From Bacteroidales bacterium (GTDB lineage Bacteria; Bacteroidota; Bacteroidia; Bacteroidales; F082): 64,000 nucleotides of DNA. The stretch spans positions 1 to 64,000 of the forward strand of contig JAFTXI010000057.1 of assembly GCA_017461665.1 (NCBI GenBank), given 5' to 3'. Below the pieces are notes generated by a model, which did not search any database, had not been told where the DNA came from, and was given only the letters and a program-made list of their open reading frames with translations. Numbering within the stretch: the first letter of the stretch is position 1; every line of letters begins with the position of its first letter. This document shows positions 18,340 to 26,702 of the stretch, piece by piece. The position numbers and the translations under genes are program-made.

Positions 18340-18507
18340 TGGGCGTTCCGGCAAGCCGTCGGGCTTTCCGCTATATCTTTGCTCGCTCTCCCCGCTCTAG
18401 GTCGTTGAGCTTGTCGAAACGCCGGTCACTTCGACAAGCTCAGTGACCCGTCCCCGCTCTCGCACCAATGGAAGCTCGCAAAGGATGCCGCTCCAATCCC
18501 TAACGCA
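18340..18507. repeat. GC-rich dispersed intergenic repeat with internal inverted repeat
   Basis: The 306-base gap 18227-18532 holds no gene. From about 18340 it is much richer in GC than its surroundings (gggcgttccggcaagccg, gctcgctctccccgctct). At 18400-18448 GGTCGTTGAGCTTGTCGAA pairs with TTCGACAAGCTCAGTGACC (17 of 19). It ends in GCCGCTCCAATCCCTAACGC at 18487-18506. A decayed copy of that end (ACCGCTCCAATTCCTAACGT) lies at 38344-38363. The body resembles an intergenic repeat I have seen in other Bacteroidota genomes. Confidence 0.65.
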
Positions 18508-18532
18508 ACCGCTGCTATTAAGGAAAAGTGTC

Positions 18533-20929
18533 TTAATCGATTTTAGCACTTTTTCCTTTCTTCAGCTTGATTTCCTCTACACTTCCATCAGGCAATAACA
18601 CTTTATATGTGCCACCAATTTTTGACTTAATCTTAATCTTTGTCACTTTGCTGTTTTCCCAATAGCAATCGACGACGGCACCATTCTCAGCGCATAATCC
18701 TTTGAAATGACCATTCTTCCATGCGGATGGTAATGCCGGTAAGACTTCAATAAATCCGTCGTGCGACTGAAGCAGCATCTCCGCTATTCCGGCAGTCCCA
18801 CCGAAGTTACCGTCAATTTGGAAAGGCGGATGTGAACAGAAGAGATTCGGATATGTGCCTGCTCCTACCCAGTCACCTATCATAGCCGGTTGCAACAAGT
18901 TTTTAATGAGTTTGTACGCACGCTCGCCATCATGGAGTCGTGCCCAGAAATTAATCTTCCACGCTCGCGACCAGCCCGTGCCTTCATCACCACGGCGTTC
19001 CAATGATACTTTACACGCTTCGTATAAATCAGGTGTCTTAGTCTTGGTTATCAATCTTCCAGGATGCAAGCCAAAGAGATGCGACACATGACGATGGTGT
19101 ATCTCCGGCTCGCCATAGTCTTTCAGCCATTCTTGGAGATAGCCATCCTCGCCTATCTGCATCGGAGGAAATCTCTTCAAATCTTCTTTTAAGGCATTGG
19201 CAAATTCTTCATCGATATTTAACAACTCTGCCGAGGCAATGACGTTCTGATATAACTCTGTGATAATCTGTATATCCATCGTCGGTCCCATGCATACGCT
19301 CGCCACTCTTCCATCAGGGAGATAGAATGAGTTTTCTGGTGAGGATGTCGGTGCTGTCACCAACCAGGAGTGTTCTCTTTCCTCAATCATGACTGATTTG
19401 AAGAACTCGGCAGCTCCTTTCATCACTGGATATATTTCTTTAAGATATTCAATATCTTTGGTATATAGATAATGTTGATATAGATGTTGACAGAGCCACG
19501 CGCCTCCAGTGTTGGTAGCGCCCCACGATGGATGTTCGCCAGGCGCAGTGAAGCCCCATAAGTTACATATCGAGTGCGCCGTCCAACCGTCTGCTCCATA
19601 AAACGCTTCTGCCGTCTGCTCTCCCGATTCCACGATTCCCTTTGTAAATTCAATCAATGGTTTATGTAATTCCGACAAGTTACACACTTCTGCAAGCCAG
19701 TGGTTCATCTGAACATTAATATTAAGGTGATAGTCGCCGTTCCAAGGTGTCTGTATGGTGTTTGCCCAAAGTCCTTGTAGGTTAGGAGGCAGCAAATCTT
19801 CGCGCGTCGAGGAAATCATAAGATAACGTCCATATTGGAAATATAAAGCAGCCAACTGCGGGTCGTCTTCATCTTGAAAATCAAAGAGTCTGTCGTCGAT
19901 ACTGTGAGTTTCCGTTATGCCTTCTCCCAAATCTATCTCCACTCTGTCAAATAATTCTTTGTAAGTTTTGATATGATTTTTCTTTAGATAATTATAGGAA
20001 TGCAATTTTGCATTATCCATGAGACTATCAACGAAAGCAACATAATTTGCGTTTTTATAATTTGTAGCAGATGAAAAGATGAGTGTAAGTTCATCGGCAT
20101 CTCTTACAATAATTTTATTATCTAAATATTGAACCTTACCGCCATCGTTTTTCACGCTTAACTTTGAAATATAATTAAGGCCTTCGTCTCCATTATCGCC
20201 GTCATTGAGTTGACCACACATCACTATTGCTTCATCTTCTGTAATTTTTTCCACTCTCTCAGGTCTGTCCATTTGAATATCAACGGAGATCATTTTCGAT
20301 TTATCGGCGTTCAGACGTATCACAGCTACATCCGACTCGCGTGAGACAAAATACTCGCGATTATATTTCACGTCGTTCAACATAAACTCCGTTGTCGAAG
20401 TAGCATCGCTGAGGTTTAAGGTACGCTTGTAAGAACGTTCGTCAAAATCGTTTCCATCATAAATATAATTTAAGGTGATATTTCCCAAAGTCTGGAAACA
20501 ACCGAAGTTCGACAGTGCTCCGTTCCCCCAGTTGGAGCCTTTGTTGGAGCATGTAAAAGTCTTATACACCAATTCTTGCGCCTCGTAGTTTTTATCTTCG
20601 AGAAGGAGACGCTGAATCTCCGTCAGGGCTGCCTTGGCATCAGGATTCGTGTAATCGGCAACTTTCCCCGACCAAAGAGTGATATCGTTTAAAACAATAC
20701 TCTCTTTTGTTATACCACCGTCGGGCATGATGCCGAGACGTCCGTTTCCGAGAGGCAGCATTTCTTCCCAACAAGCAGCAGGTTCATCGAAATGAAACTC
20801 TAAATCGTCCGTTTTATTTTCTTTCAAAAGACGCAAACAAAGAAACAATAATACAACTTTCCAAAGAAAATTAAGTTTTTTCCACTTGATTATCATAAAA
20901 ATAATGACAAGAAATAAAATTACCTCCAT
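18533..20929 (-). CDS. GH95 alpha-L-fucosidase
   Basis: About 798 residues from the chosen ATG at 20929; an upstream in-frame ATG at 21067 would overlap the divergent gene and add a poor sequence. The N-terminus has two hydrophobic stretches, suggesting a membrane or signal anchor. The GH95 core starts at FDEPAACWEEMLPLGNGRLG and contains DITLWSG, LLPPNLQGLWAN, HLNINVQMNHWLAEVCNL, APTSSPENSFYLPDG with the general acid Glu, and NFGGTAGIAEMLLQS. The family is an inverting fucosidase, mainly alpha-1,2 on mucin, milk and blood-group glycans, though some members act on L-galactose. No sorting domain is present. Confidence 0.92.
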   Translation of the reverse strand: MEVILFLVIIFMIIKWKKLNFLWKVVLLFLCLRLLKENKTDDLEFHFDEPAACWEEMLPLGNGRLGIMPDGGITKESIVLNDITLWSGKVADYTNPDAKAALTEIQRLLLEDKNYEAQELVYKTFTCSNKGSNWGNGALSNFGCFQTLGNITLNYIYDGNDFDERSYKRTLNLSDATSTTEFMLNDVKYNREYFVSRESDVAVIRLNADKSKMISVDIQMDRPERVEKITEDEAIVMCGQLNDGDNGDEGLNYISKLSVKNDGGKVQYLDNKIIVRDADELTLIFSSATNYKNANYVAFVDSLMDNAKLHSYNYLKKNHIKTYKELFDRVEIDLGEGITETHSIDDRLFDFQDEDDPQLAALYFQYGRYLMISSTREDLLPPNLQGLWANTIQTPWNGDYHLNINVQMNHWLAEVCNLSELHKPLIEFTKGIVESGEQTAEAFYGADGWTAHSICNLWGFTAPGEHPSWGATNTGGAWLCQHLYQHYLYTKDIEYLKEIYPVMKGAAEFFKSVMIEEREHSWLVTAPTSSPENSFYLPDGRVASVCMGPTMDIQIITELYQNVIASAELLNIDEEFANALKEDLKRFPPMQIGEDGYLQEWLKDYGEPEIHHRHVSHLFGLHPGRLITKTKTPDLYEACKVSLERRGDEGTGWSRAWKINFWARLHDGERAYKLIKNLLQPAMIGDWVGAGTYPNLFCSHPPFQIDGNFGGTAGIAEMLLQSHDGFIEVLPALPSAWKNGHFKGLCAENGAVVDCYWENSKVTKIKIKSKIGGTYKVLLPDGSVEEIKLKKGKSAKID

Positions 20930-20945
20930 ATTGTACTTTTTTTTC

Positions 20946-20953
20946 CAAAAATA
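20946..20953 (-). promoter_or_regulatory. -7 promoter box for GH95
   Basis: TATTTTTG on the minus strand, 16 bases before the ATG at 20929. It supports that start rather than 21067, because the longer frame would begin upstream of the promoter. Confidence 0.35.
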
Positions 20954-21002
20954 ATATTTTTTTTCATAATTTTGTAAATGTTTAATATATATTTCACATA
21001 TT

Positions 21003-23321
21003 ATGATATTCAATTCTAAGGTAGAACAAAGTTTTATAAAAGAATCTAAGATTAAGAAATTTACCACTAAGATTCCTTATTTACTAACCGACAGTGTTCC
21101 TAAGGTTGGAATTATGTCAGCACTACGTTTTCTCGAATGGGTCTCTGAAAATGAAGAAGGCGTCATAAGCCTATCACCAGACAGTTCATTAAAAAACTTC
21201 ACACATTATACCCACCATTTTTTAGACAATTGGGATAAGAAAGAAACAAGAATCATTCTTGAGAAATATGGTATGGCTGATGTCAAGAAACCTAATCTCT
21301 CAGGTTTGCAATTTGTTCAAATGGCTGAGTTTTATCCAATCTCTCCTATGCAACACAATTCTTTCTATCATCAGGTTAATGAAAAATTTATAAAAGGCTT
21401 CGGTCTTGACCCACAGAGAGCATTACTCATCAACTGCGATGATATAAAACTATACAAGAACAAATCATTCAACGAGATTTTCCCCGACTTCAAAATAGAT
21501 TTAAGTTTGAGATACCGTCAGGCTGAAGGTTATTTTGAAGACATACAACAGCAATCTATATTCATGATTGACGATTGGTGTTCGAGATATGAGGAAAGTA
21601 TAAAGGCAAAAGGCGACATAGGATTTTTAATTACCACCTTAGGTTCTGATGGACGTGTTGCCTTTAATGTAAAAGGTACAGGCCTTCATTCCAACACTGA
21701 GTTGAGACAAACCAATTTCGCCACACAAGCCGACGCTGCTCCTTCATTGGGTGGCATCGAAGTGGCTAAGAACCGACTCGTAATAACAATAGGATTAGAC
21801 ACTATCACCAAAAATCCAGATACCGTCGCTATCGTTTGTGCTGCCGGCGAGTCAAATGCTTATACGATAAAACATGCATTGGAATCGGAGATGACCTCAC
21901 AATATCCGGCAACAGTCCTCCAACGTCTTAAGAATGCTCGTTTCTATTTGACCGAAGGTGCAGCATCTCGTCTTGAAGATTCTGTCAATCATTATTATTT
22001 TGAAGAAGAATGGAATCAGGAAAAAACAGAAAGAGCCATCATCGGATTATGTAAGAAGATAAACAAATATGCTTTTAATCTGACTTTGGAAGACTTGCAA
22101 AACGACAAACGCTGCCGCATGATTCCAAATCTGAGTTTAGATACTGTCAAGGAAGTCGTCACTTCAATTGAAAATAAATTGCAAAGAGGTTCCGTGACAC
22201 AATTGAACAAGACAATTTATAACTCTGGTCCTCACCACGACGACATCATGCTCGGTATTATGCCATTGACAAACAGGCAGCTTCGTCCTGCGAGCAACGA
22301 CGTACATTTCGCTGTCATGACATCGGGATATAACTCCGTAACAAACGGTTTCCTTCTCAATTCCCTAAAAATGACTCTCGATTATATCGAAGAAGGCAAG
22401 ATAGAGATGATTCTTGAAAAGGATTTCTTCATTGATGGATTTAAGAAGAATTATGATAAAGACATCTATCACTATTTGGACAATGTGGCGAGAAACAACC
22501 AATATGAAATGGATAGAGGTTTCTGTCACAGATTGGTACGTTGTGCTGTCTTGATATGGAAGCTGAACAATATTGAAGAATTGAAACTCAAGTTACAAGA
22601 GGTTATCGAGATTCTCAAAAATAGTTATGATGGAGAGAAAAACACCATCGACCTACAACAACTGAAAGGAATGATTAGGGAGTTTGAAGAAGAACTTGTT
22701 TGGTCTTATAACGGCGTCCAGGTAAGCAACGTACATCATTTACACCTTGGTTTTTATAATAACAGCGGCGTTTCAAAAGTACCAGATATGGAGCGCGATG
22801 TGATGCCAATCTTGGAGCAGTTTAGAAAGTATCAGCCCGATATTATCAGCGTCACCATCGACCCTGAAGGCAGCGGTCCAGACACACACTACAAGGTTTT
22901 GCAATGCACAGCAGCTGCCGTAGCGGAATGGAGCAAGGAAAAAGATTTATCTAACTTACGTATTTATGGTTATCGTAATGTTTGGTTCAAGTTCCATCCT
23001 GCCGAAGCAAACATGTATGTGCCTGTCTCTCTCAACGCTCTTGCTGTATTGGACAAATCATTCACTGCAAGTTACCTCTCACAGGTTAAGGCCGAGTTCC
23101 CTAATCCAAATTACAATGGACCTTTCAGCGACATCTCGAAGAACACCTGGATTAAACAACTTAAAGACATACAATTGATTTTAGGTAAAGATTATTTCTA
23201 CAACAACCCACGTCCATTGATAAGATCGACACACGGATTGATATTTATAAAAGATATGAATGTCGATGAATTTATTTCAATCTCTGAAGAAATGAGAAAA
23301 CGTTCGGAAGAGGCTATATGA
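21003..23321 (+). CDS. NagB-like domain fused to PIG-L (LmbE) deacetylase domain
   Basis: 772 residues. The first half resembles glucosamine-6-phosphate deaminase: FVQMAEFYPIS near 103-113, then LGSDGRVAFN near 212-221 in place of the canonical GxGxDGHxAFNEP. The Asp is kept, but the His is Arg and the Glu is Val, so normal deaminase activity is doubtful. The second half is a PIG-L/LmbE domain with zinc-site PHHDD near 411 and a later GPDTHY near 624, suggesting N-deacetylation of a GlcNAc compound. Bacteroides species carry similar NagB-like/PIG-L fusions. It lies divergent from GH95, which fits amino-sugar metabolism. Confidence 0.82.
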   Translation: MIFNSKVEQSFIKESKIKKFTTKIPYLLTDSVPKVGIMSALRFLEWVSENEEGVISLSPDSSLKNFTHYTHHFLDNWDKKETRIILEKYGMADVKKPNLSGLQFVQMAEFYPISPMQHNSFYHQVNEKFIKGFGLDPQRALLINCDDIKLYKNKSFNEIFPDFKIDLSLRYRQAEGYFEDIQQQSIFMIDDWCSRYEESIKAKGDIGFLITTLGSDGRVAFNVKGTGLHSNTELRQTNFATQADAAPSLGGIEVAKNRLVITIGLDTITKNPDTVAIVCAAGESNAYTIKHALESEMTSQYPATVLQRLKNARFYLTEGAASRLEDSVNHYYFEEEWNQEKTERAIIGLCKKINKYAFNLTLEDLQNDKRCRMIPNLSLDTVKEVVTSIENKLQRGSVTQLNKTIYNSGPHHDDIMLGIMPLTNRQLRPASNDVHFAVMTSGYNSVTNGFLLNSLKMTLDYIEEGKIEMILEKDFFIDGFKKNYDKDIYHYLDNVARNNQYEMDRGFCHRLVRCAVLIWKLNNIEELKLKLQEVIEILKNSYDGEKNTIDLQQLKGMIREFEEELVWSYNGVQVSNVHHLHLGFYNNSGVSKVPDMERDVMPILEQFRKYQPDIISVTIDPEGSGPDTHYKVLQCTAAAVAEWSKEKDLSNLRIYGYRNVWFKFHPAEANMYVPVSLNALAVLDKSFTASYLSQVKAEFPNPNYNGPFSDISKNTWIKQLKDIQLILGKDYFYNNPRPLIRSTHGLIFIKDMNVDEFISISEEMRKRSEEAI

Positions 23322-23355
23322 GATAAGGTTTAAAGTTGAAACACCTTATAAAAAT

Positions 23356-23400
23356 AAGCTGCACATAGAGTCAAGAACTCATACTGTGCAGTTTATTTTT
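23356..23400. terminator. Terminator between the NagB-like fusion and carbamate kinase
   Basis: CTGCACA (23359-23365) pairs with TGTGCAG (23385-23391), with GAGT/ACTC continuing inside; a T-rich run follows on the plus strand and an A-rich run on the other side. It can end both convergent genes. Confidence 0.7.
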
Positions 23401-23415
23401 ATAATTATTCTTTTA

Positions 23416-24357
23416 TTATTCAGCGTAGATTCTTGTACCGCCGTTTTCGTCCGACAATGTAACTGAATCTGTGATAACGGCTTCTTTTCCTGTTGCCTCG
23501 ACAAACTTGATAGCAGCACGCATTTTTGGAGCCATGCTACCTTCTGTAAACTGACCTTCTTCCAAATACTTCTTAGCTTGTGTGATTGTGATTCTTCCAA
23601 GAGCTTCCTGGTTTTCTTTTTTGAAGTTGATATAAGCCTGTGGAACATCGGTCAAGATATAGAACTCATCAGCACCTGCTTGAATAGCAGCCAATGATGA
23701 AGCCAAGTCTTTGTCGATAACAGCTTCAACGCCAGCTACGCAGCCATCTTTTTCAATAACAGGAATACCGCCACCGCCAACGGTAACAACGATATGACCA
23801 ACATCCGTCAATGTTTTAACTACTTCAATATTATTGATTTTTATTGGCTGCGGAGAAGGAACGACTTTACGCCAACCGCGACCTCTTGGATCTTCACGGA
23901 AAATAGCACCAGTCTTTTCTGAATAAGCCTCAGCTTCTTCTTTTGAATAATATGGACCTACAGGCTTAGTTGGATTCTTGAACATTGGATCGTCTTTATC
24001 GACAACAACTTGTGTTACCAAAGTAACAACATTTCTATCAATATTTTCCTGTGCTAAAACTTTCTTGAATCCCAATTCGATGAGATAACCTATAGAGCCT
24101 TGTGTTTCCGATACGCAATAATCCATTGGCATTGAAGGCAAATCGAAGTTTTTCAAACCTGCTTCGTGTTGTAACATAACATTACCAACTTGAGGTCCAT
24201 TGCCGTGACCTATTATCAAACGATGTCCTCTTTTAAGAAAATCTGTCAATGCGAGACAAGTCTCCGTAACATTTTCAATCTGTTCTTGATAAGTACCTTT
24301 CTGGTTACTTCTCAACAAAGCATTTCCGCCAAGGGCAACAACTACTAATTTACTCAT
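23416..24357 (-). CDS. arcC: Carbamate kinase
   Basis: 313 residues, the family norm. VVVALGGNALL opens the amino-acid-kinase fold, followed by GHGNGPQVGNVMLQ near 51-64, VTVGGGGIPVI near 200, and DKDLASSLAAIQAGADEFYILTDV near 218-241. It makes ATP from carbamoyl phosphate and ADP (or the reverse). Arginine deiminase and ornithine carbamoyltransferase genes are not adjacent, so the carbamoyl phosphate source is not visible here. A -7 box TAAATTTG lies at 24408-24401. Confidence 0.95.
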   Translation of the reverse strand: MSKLVVVALGGNALLRSNQKGTYQEQIENVTETCLALTDFLKRGHRLIIGHGNGPQVGNVMLQHEAGLKNFDLPSMPMDYCVSETQGSIGYLIELGFKKVLAQENIDRNVVTLVTQVVVDKDDPMFKNPTKPVGPYYSKEEAEAYSEKTGAIFREDPRGRGWRKVVPSPQPIKINNIEVVKTLTDVGHIVVTVGGGGIPVIEKDGCVAGVEAVIDKDLASSLAAIQAGADEFYILTDVPQAYINFKKENQEALGRITITQAKKYLEEGQFTEGSMAPKMRAAIKFVEATGKEAVITDSVTLSDENGGTRIYAE

Positions 24358-24400
24358 TTTATGTTCTTTAAAAATTTGTTTTACTAATAAAAAAAGAACG

Positions 24401-24438
24401 CAAATTTAATCTTTTTTTCAATAAAAATCATACTTTTG
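24401..24438. promoter_or_regulatory. Divergent promoter pair for arcC and the 24457 lipoprotein
   Basis: Minus strand TAAATTTG at 24408-24401 faces arcC, and plus strand TACTTTTG at 24431-24438 faces the lipoprotein gene. The two -7 boxes are only 22 bases apart, so the two polymerase sites overlap and may exclude each other. Confidence 0.5.
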
Positions 24439-24456
24439 CAAAATAATAGTTTAAGT

Positions 24457-24906
24457 ATGAAAAGAAGAGTTTTAACACTGAGTTTATTCCTAAGTTTTAT
24501 ATGTTTTTCATGTAACAACAATGTAAAAAACAGCAAGGAAACACAAAAGGAAATCATTAAGACAGAATCTGTTACAACTAAACCTAAGAAAATAGAGGTT
24601 ACTAAAAAGCCTGACACTGTCATTGATGGAAAACAAGTTTACTATTTTGGAAAAGAATCTGTAAAAAAGAGAGAAATTAGTCTTGAAGAGGCTATCAACC
24701 TGTTTGAGTCGGGTGTAAATCGCGCAAATAGTTGTGAAGAACTTATCAGAGCTTGCGCCACTTTCGATTCAAATATCAAGGAACTCAGCAAAAAAGACAG
24801 CCAGGTCACATTGGTTGAAGTTGAAAGAAGAGATGATGTCAGAGCTATCAGAAGACTTTCTGAAGAGAAAAGTTTAACAATGTGTCAAACACAAAAAGTT
24901 AACTGA
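24457..24906 (+). CDS. Small lipoprotein of unknown function
   Basis: 149 residues from ATG at 24457. A TTG seven codons earlier lies inside the -7 box (TACTTTTG), so it cannot be the start. The signal ends at the lipobox SFICFSC. The mature part is Lys-rich, then a helical region (SLEEAINLFESGVNRANSCEELIRACATFD) with two Cys. I do not recognise a named family. Confidence 0.75.
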   Translation: MKRRVLTLSLFLSFICFSCNNNVKNSKETQKEIIKTESVTTKPKKIEVTKKPDTVIDGKQVYYFGKESVKKREISLEEAINLFESGVNRANSCEELIRACATFDSNIKELSKKDSQVTLVEVERRDDVRAIRRLSEEKSLTMCQTQKVN

Positions 24907-24912
24907 TAAAAC

Positions 24913-24942
24913 AAAGAGCCGATTTCAATGTCGGCTCTTTTC
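24913..24942. terminator. Bidirectional terminator
   Basis: AAAGAGCCGA pairs perfectly with TCGGCTCTTT around an 8-base loop, between two convergent lipoprotein genes. Confidence 0.85.
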
Positions 24943-24959
24943 AATTTAATCCACTCGTT

Positions 24960-25289
24960 TTATTTCTTAATATAGGTGACAGAATAACCAGCTTGCGAAA
25001 GCGTCATCTCTGTTTTTGTTATGCTTTCAATTTTCATGGTATCAGAGAACTCGCGTTTGTTTGAACCTAAGTAGTTACCTTTGAGTATCAACAAATCACC
25101 GCTTTTTTCCCAATTCTTAAACTCTATATAACCCATATTGATTGAACTTGCCAATCCATCTTGATAAAGTGTAAAACCTTGTTCTTCTGTGTTTCCTGCC
25201 GGTTCAACCCAAGTTCCAACAGGTGATGGAGAACACGAGATAAATCCTAATGTTAACAAAACTGCTGCTGATAATAATAACTTCTTCAT
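24960..25289 (-). CDS. Lipocalin-like small lipoprotein
   Basis: 109 residues. The signal ends at the lipobox LGFISC (Cys19). The mature part begins GTWVEPAGN and alternates short beta strands (LLILKGNYLG, EMTLSQAGYSVTYIKK), the pattern of small lipocalin-like proteins common in Bacteroidota. Ligand unknown. Confidence 0.75.
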   Translation of the reverse strand: MKKLLLSAAVLLTLGFISCSPSPVGTWVEPAGNTEEQGFTLYQDGLASSINMGYIEFKNWEKSGDLLILKGNYLGSNKREFSDTMKIESITKTEMTLSQAGYSVTYIKK

Positions 25290-25366
25290 AATTTAAAAAT
25301 CCTTATGCTAACTTATAAAAATAACTTTCTATTAACGTAATATTTTTTAAGAAATTTTATCAAAAA

Positions 25367-26080
25367 CTAAAAATCCAAATAATAATCTTTCAAGAAAAAT
25401 TTATACTCATCAGTGTATGAATAGTCCTTATTTCTAATCGTAAAGAATTCTTGTTCAACACTTTTTACTTCTGTCAAGACAAACTGCATATTAACACGAT
25501 TAGGTTCTTTTCCTTCTATTGGCGAAATAAGAAATTCTTTCTGTAGATGAAATCCCAGATTCTCAGCCTCCTTGATAAACAACCTCGATTCAAAATAAGG
25601 AAGAACCAAAGCAAAACGAGCATCGTCTTTCATCATTTTCTTTGCTGAGACAAGTAAGTCGTTGTAACTTAAAGTAGAGACGTGACGTGCCATCACCTTT
25701 TTCTCGTTTATCGGCTTTACGTCACTTGAATAATAAGGAGGATTTGAGACTATCAAATCGTATTTCTTTTGATTATTATTAGAATATAATCTGACATCAT
25801 CTTGAAAGACATTTAACTTTGATGAAAATGCAGAGATATTGAAATTTAGTCTTGCCTCTTCACACGAATCGGAATCCAATTCGACAGCATCGATAGAAGC
25901 CGCGCCTTTCTGTGCCAAAATCATTGGAATTATTCCGCTTCCCGTTCCAACATCCAAGACATTATCTTTGTCAGTCACATCAAGCCACTGAGCAAAAAGC
26001 ACGGCATCTGTTCCGATACGCATTGTGGAACGATGATGAAACATAGCGAATTTTTTAAAGAAGAAAGGACGACAATCCAT
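25367..26080 (-). CDS. trmN6: tRNA1(Val) (adenine(37)-N6)-methyltransferase
   Basis: 237 residues, a class I SAM-dependent methyltransferase of the TrmN6/YfiC type. FHHRSTMRIGTDAVLFAQW near 14-32 is typical of the family, VLDVGTGSGIIPMIL near 40-54 binds SAM, and SNPPYY near 111-116 is the amino-methyltransferase catalytic motif. It starts 3 bases after the rimM stop, so the two form an RNA-maturation pair. Confidence 0.9.
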   Translation of the reverse strand: MDCRPFFFKKFAMFHHRSTMRIGTDAVLFAQWLDVTDKDNVLDVGTGSGIIPMILAQKGAASIDAVELDSDSCEEARLNFNISAFSSKLNVFQDDVRLYSNNNQKKYDLIVSNPPYYSSDVKPINEKKVMARHVSTLSYNDLLVSAKKMMKDDARFALVLPYFESRLFIKEAENLGFHLQKEFLISPIEGKEPNRVNMQFVLTEVKSVEQEFFTIRNKDYSYTDEYKFFLKDYYLDF

Positions 26081-26083
26081 AAA

Positions 26084-26611
26084 TCAATTTTTTAAATACA
26101 TATCAATCAAGCCATTGGGAGCTTTGATAAAAATCTTCTTCTCTTCTCTTCTCACCTCTTTAATTATATCGTCGTGAATTGGAATCAGAATCTCTTTTCC
26201 ATCTTTAATTATCTGAATCAATGACTGAGTCGGATATTCTATTATCTCCTGGACTTTTCCGAGTTCACCTTTTTCTTCATCAACGACAAGGAAATCGACG
26301 ACTTCATGAGAGTAAAAATCGTTACCGTCACGTTCTGGAAGAAGATCTAACGGAAGATACGCTGCAACTCCAACCAACTGACTCGCAGCCTCCAATGTCT
26401 TCAAATCTTGAAACAAGATAAAAGATTTGTTGGAATGGAAAGTTATGTTCTCTACAAAGAAAGGAATGAGTTTGTCGTTTATGTCGAGAAGAAAATAATT
26501 GAGTTCTTCAATCTCGTCGAAATCTTCATTATCAATTCGTAAAGTAACTTCTCCCTTGATACCGTGAGTCTTAACGATGCGACCCACATAAAAACATTTG
26601 TCTTTTGTCAT
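26084..26611 (-). CDS. rimM: Ribosome maturation factor RimM
   Basis: 175 residues. The N-terminal beta barrel begins with YVGRIVKTHGIKGEVTLR, and the PRC-barrel second half carries LGKVQEIIEYPTQSLIQI and EILIPIHDDIIKEV. RimM helps the 30S head mature by binding S19. It is the first gene of a two-gene unit with trmN6. A -7 box TATATTTG at 26634-26627 is only 16 bases from the start codon. Confidence 0.95.
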   Translation of the reverse strand: MTKDKCFYVGRIVKTHGIKGEVTLRIDNEDFDEIEELNYFLLDINDKLIPFFVENITFHSNKSFILFQDLKTLEAASQLVGVAAYLPLDLLPERDGNDFYSHEVVDFLVVDEEKGELGKVQEIIEYPTQSLIQIIKDGKEILIPIHDDIIKEVRREEKKIFIKAPNGLIDMYLKN

Positions 26612-26626
26612 CGATTATTTTTTTTG

Positions 26627-26634
26627 CAAATATA
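26627..26634 (-). promoter_or_regulatory. -7 promoter box for rimM-trmN6
   Basis: TATATTTG on the minus strand, touching the T run of the upstream terminator, so the porin terminator and the rimM promoter are packed together. Confidence 0.45.
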
Positions 26635-26663
26635 AAAAAAGTAGAGAGAAAAATCCCTCTACT
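26634..26663 (-). terminator. Terminator after the porin gene
   Basis: On the minus strand AGTAGAG pairs with CTCTACT (26640-26646 with 26657-26663), followed by seven T. Confidence 0.7.
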
Positions 26664-26702
26664 CGACAAATTAAAAGTTAACTAATTTATTATAAACTTA
26701 AT

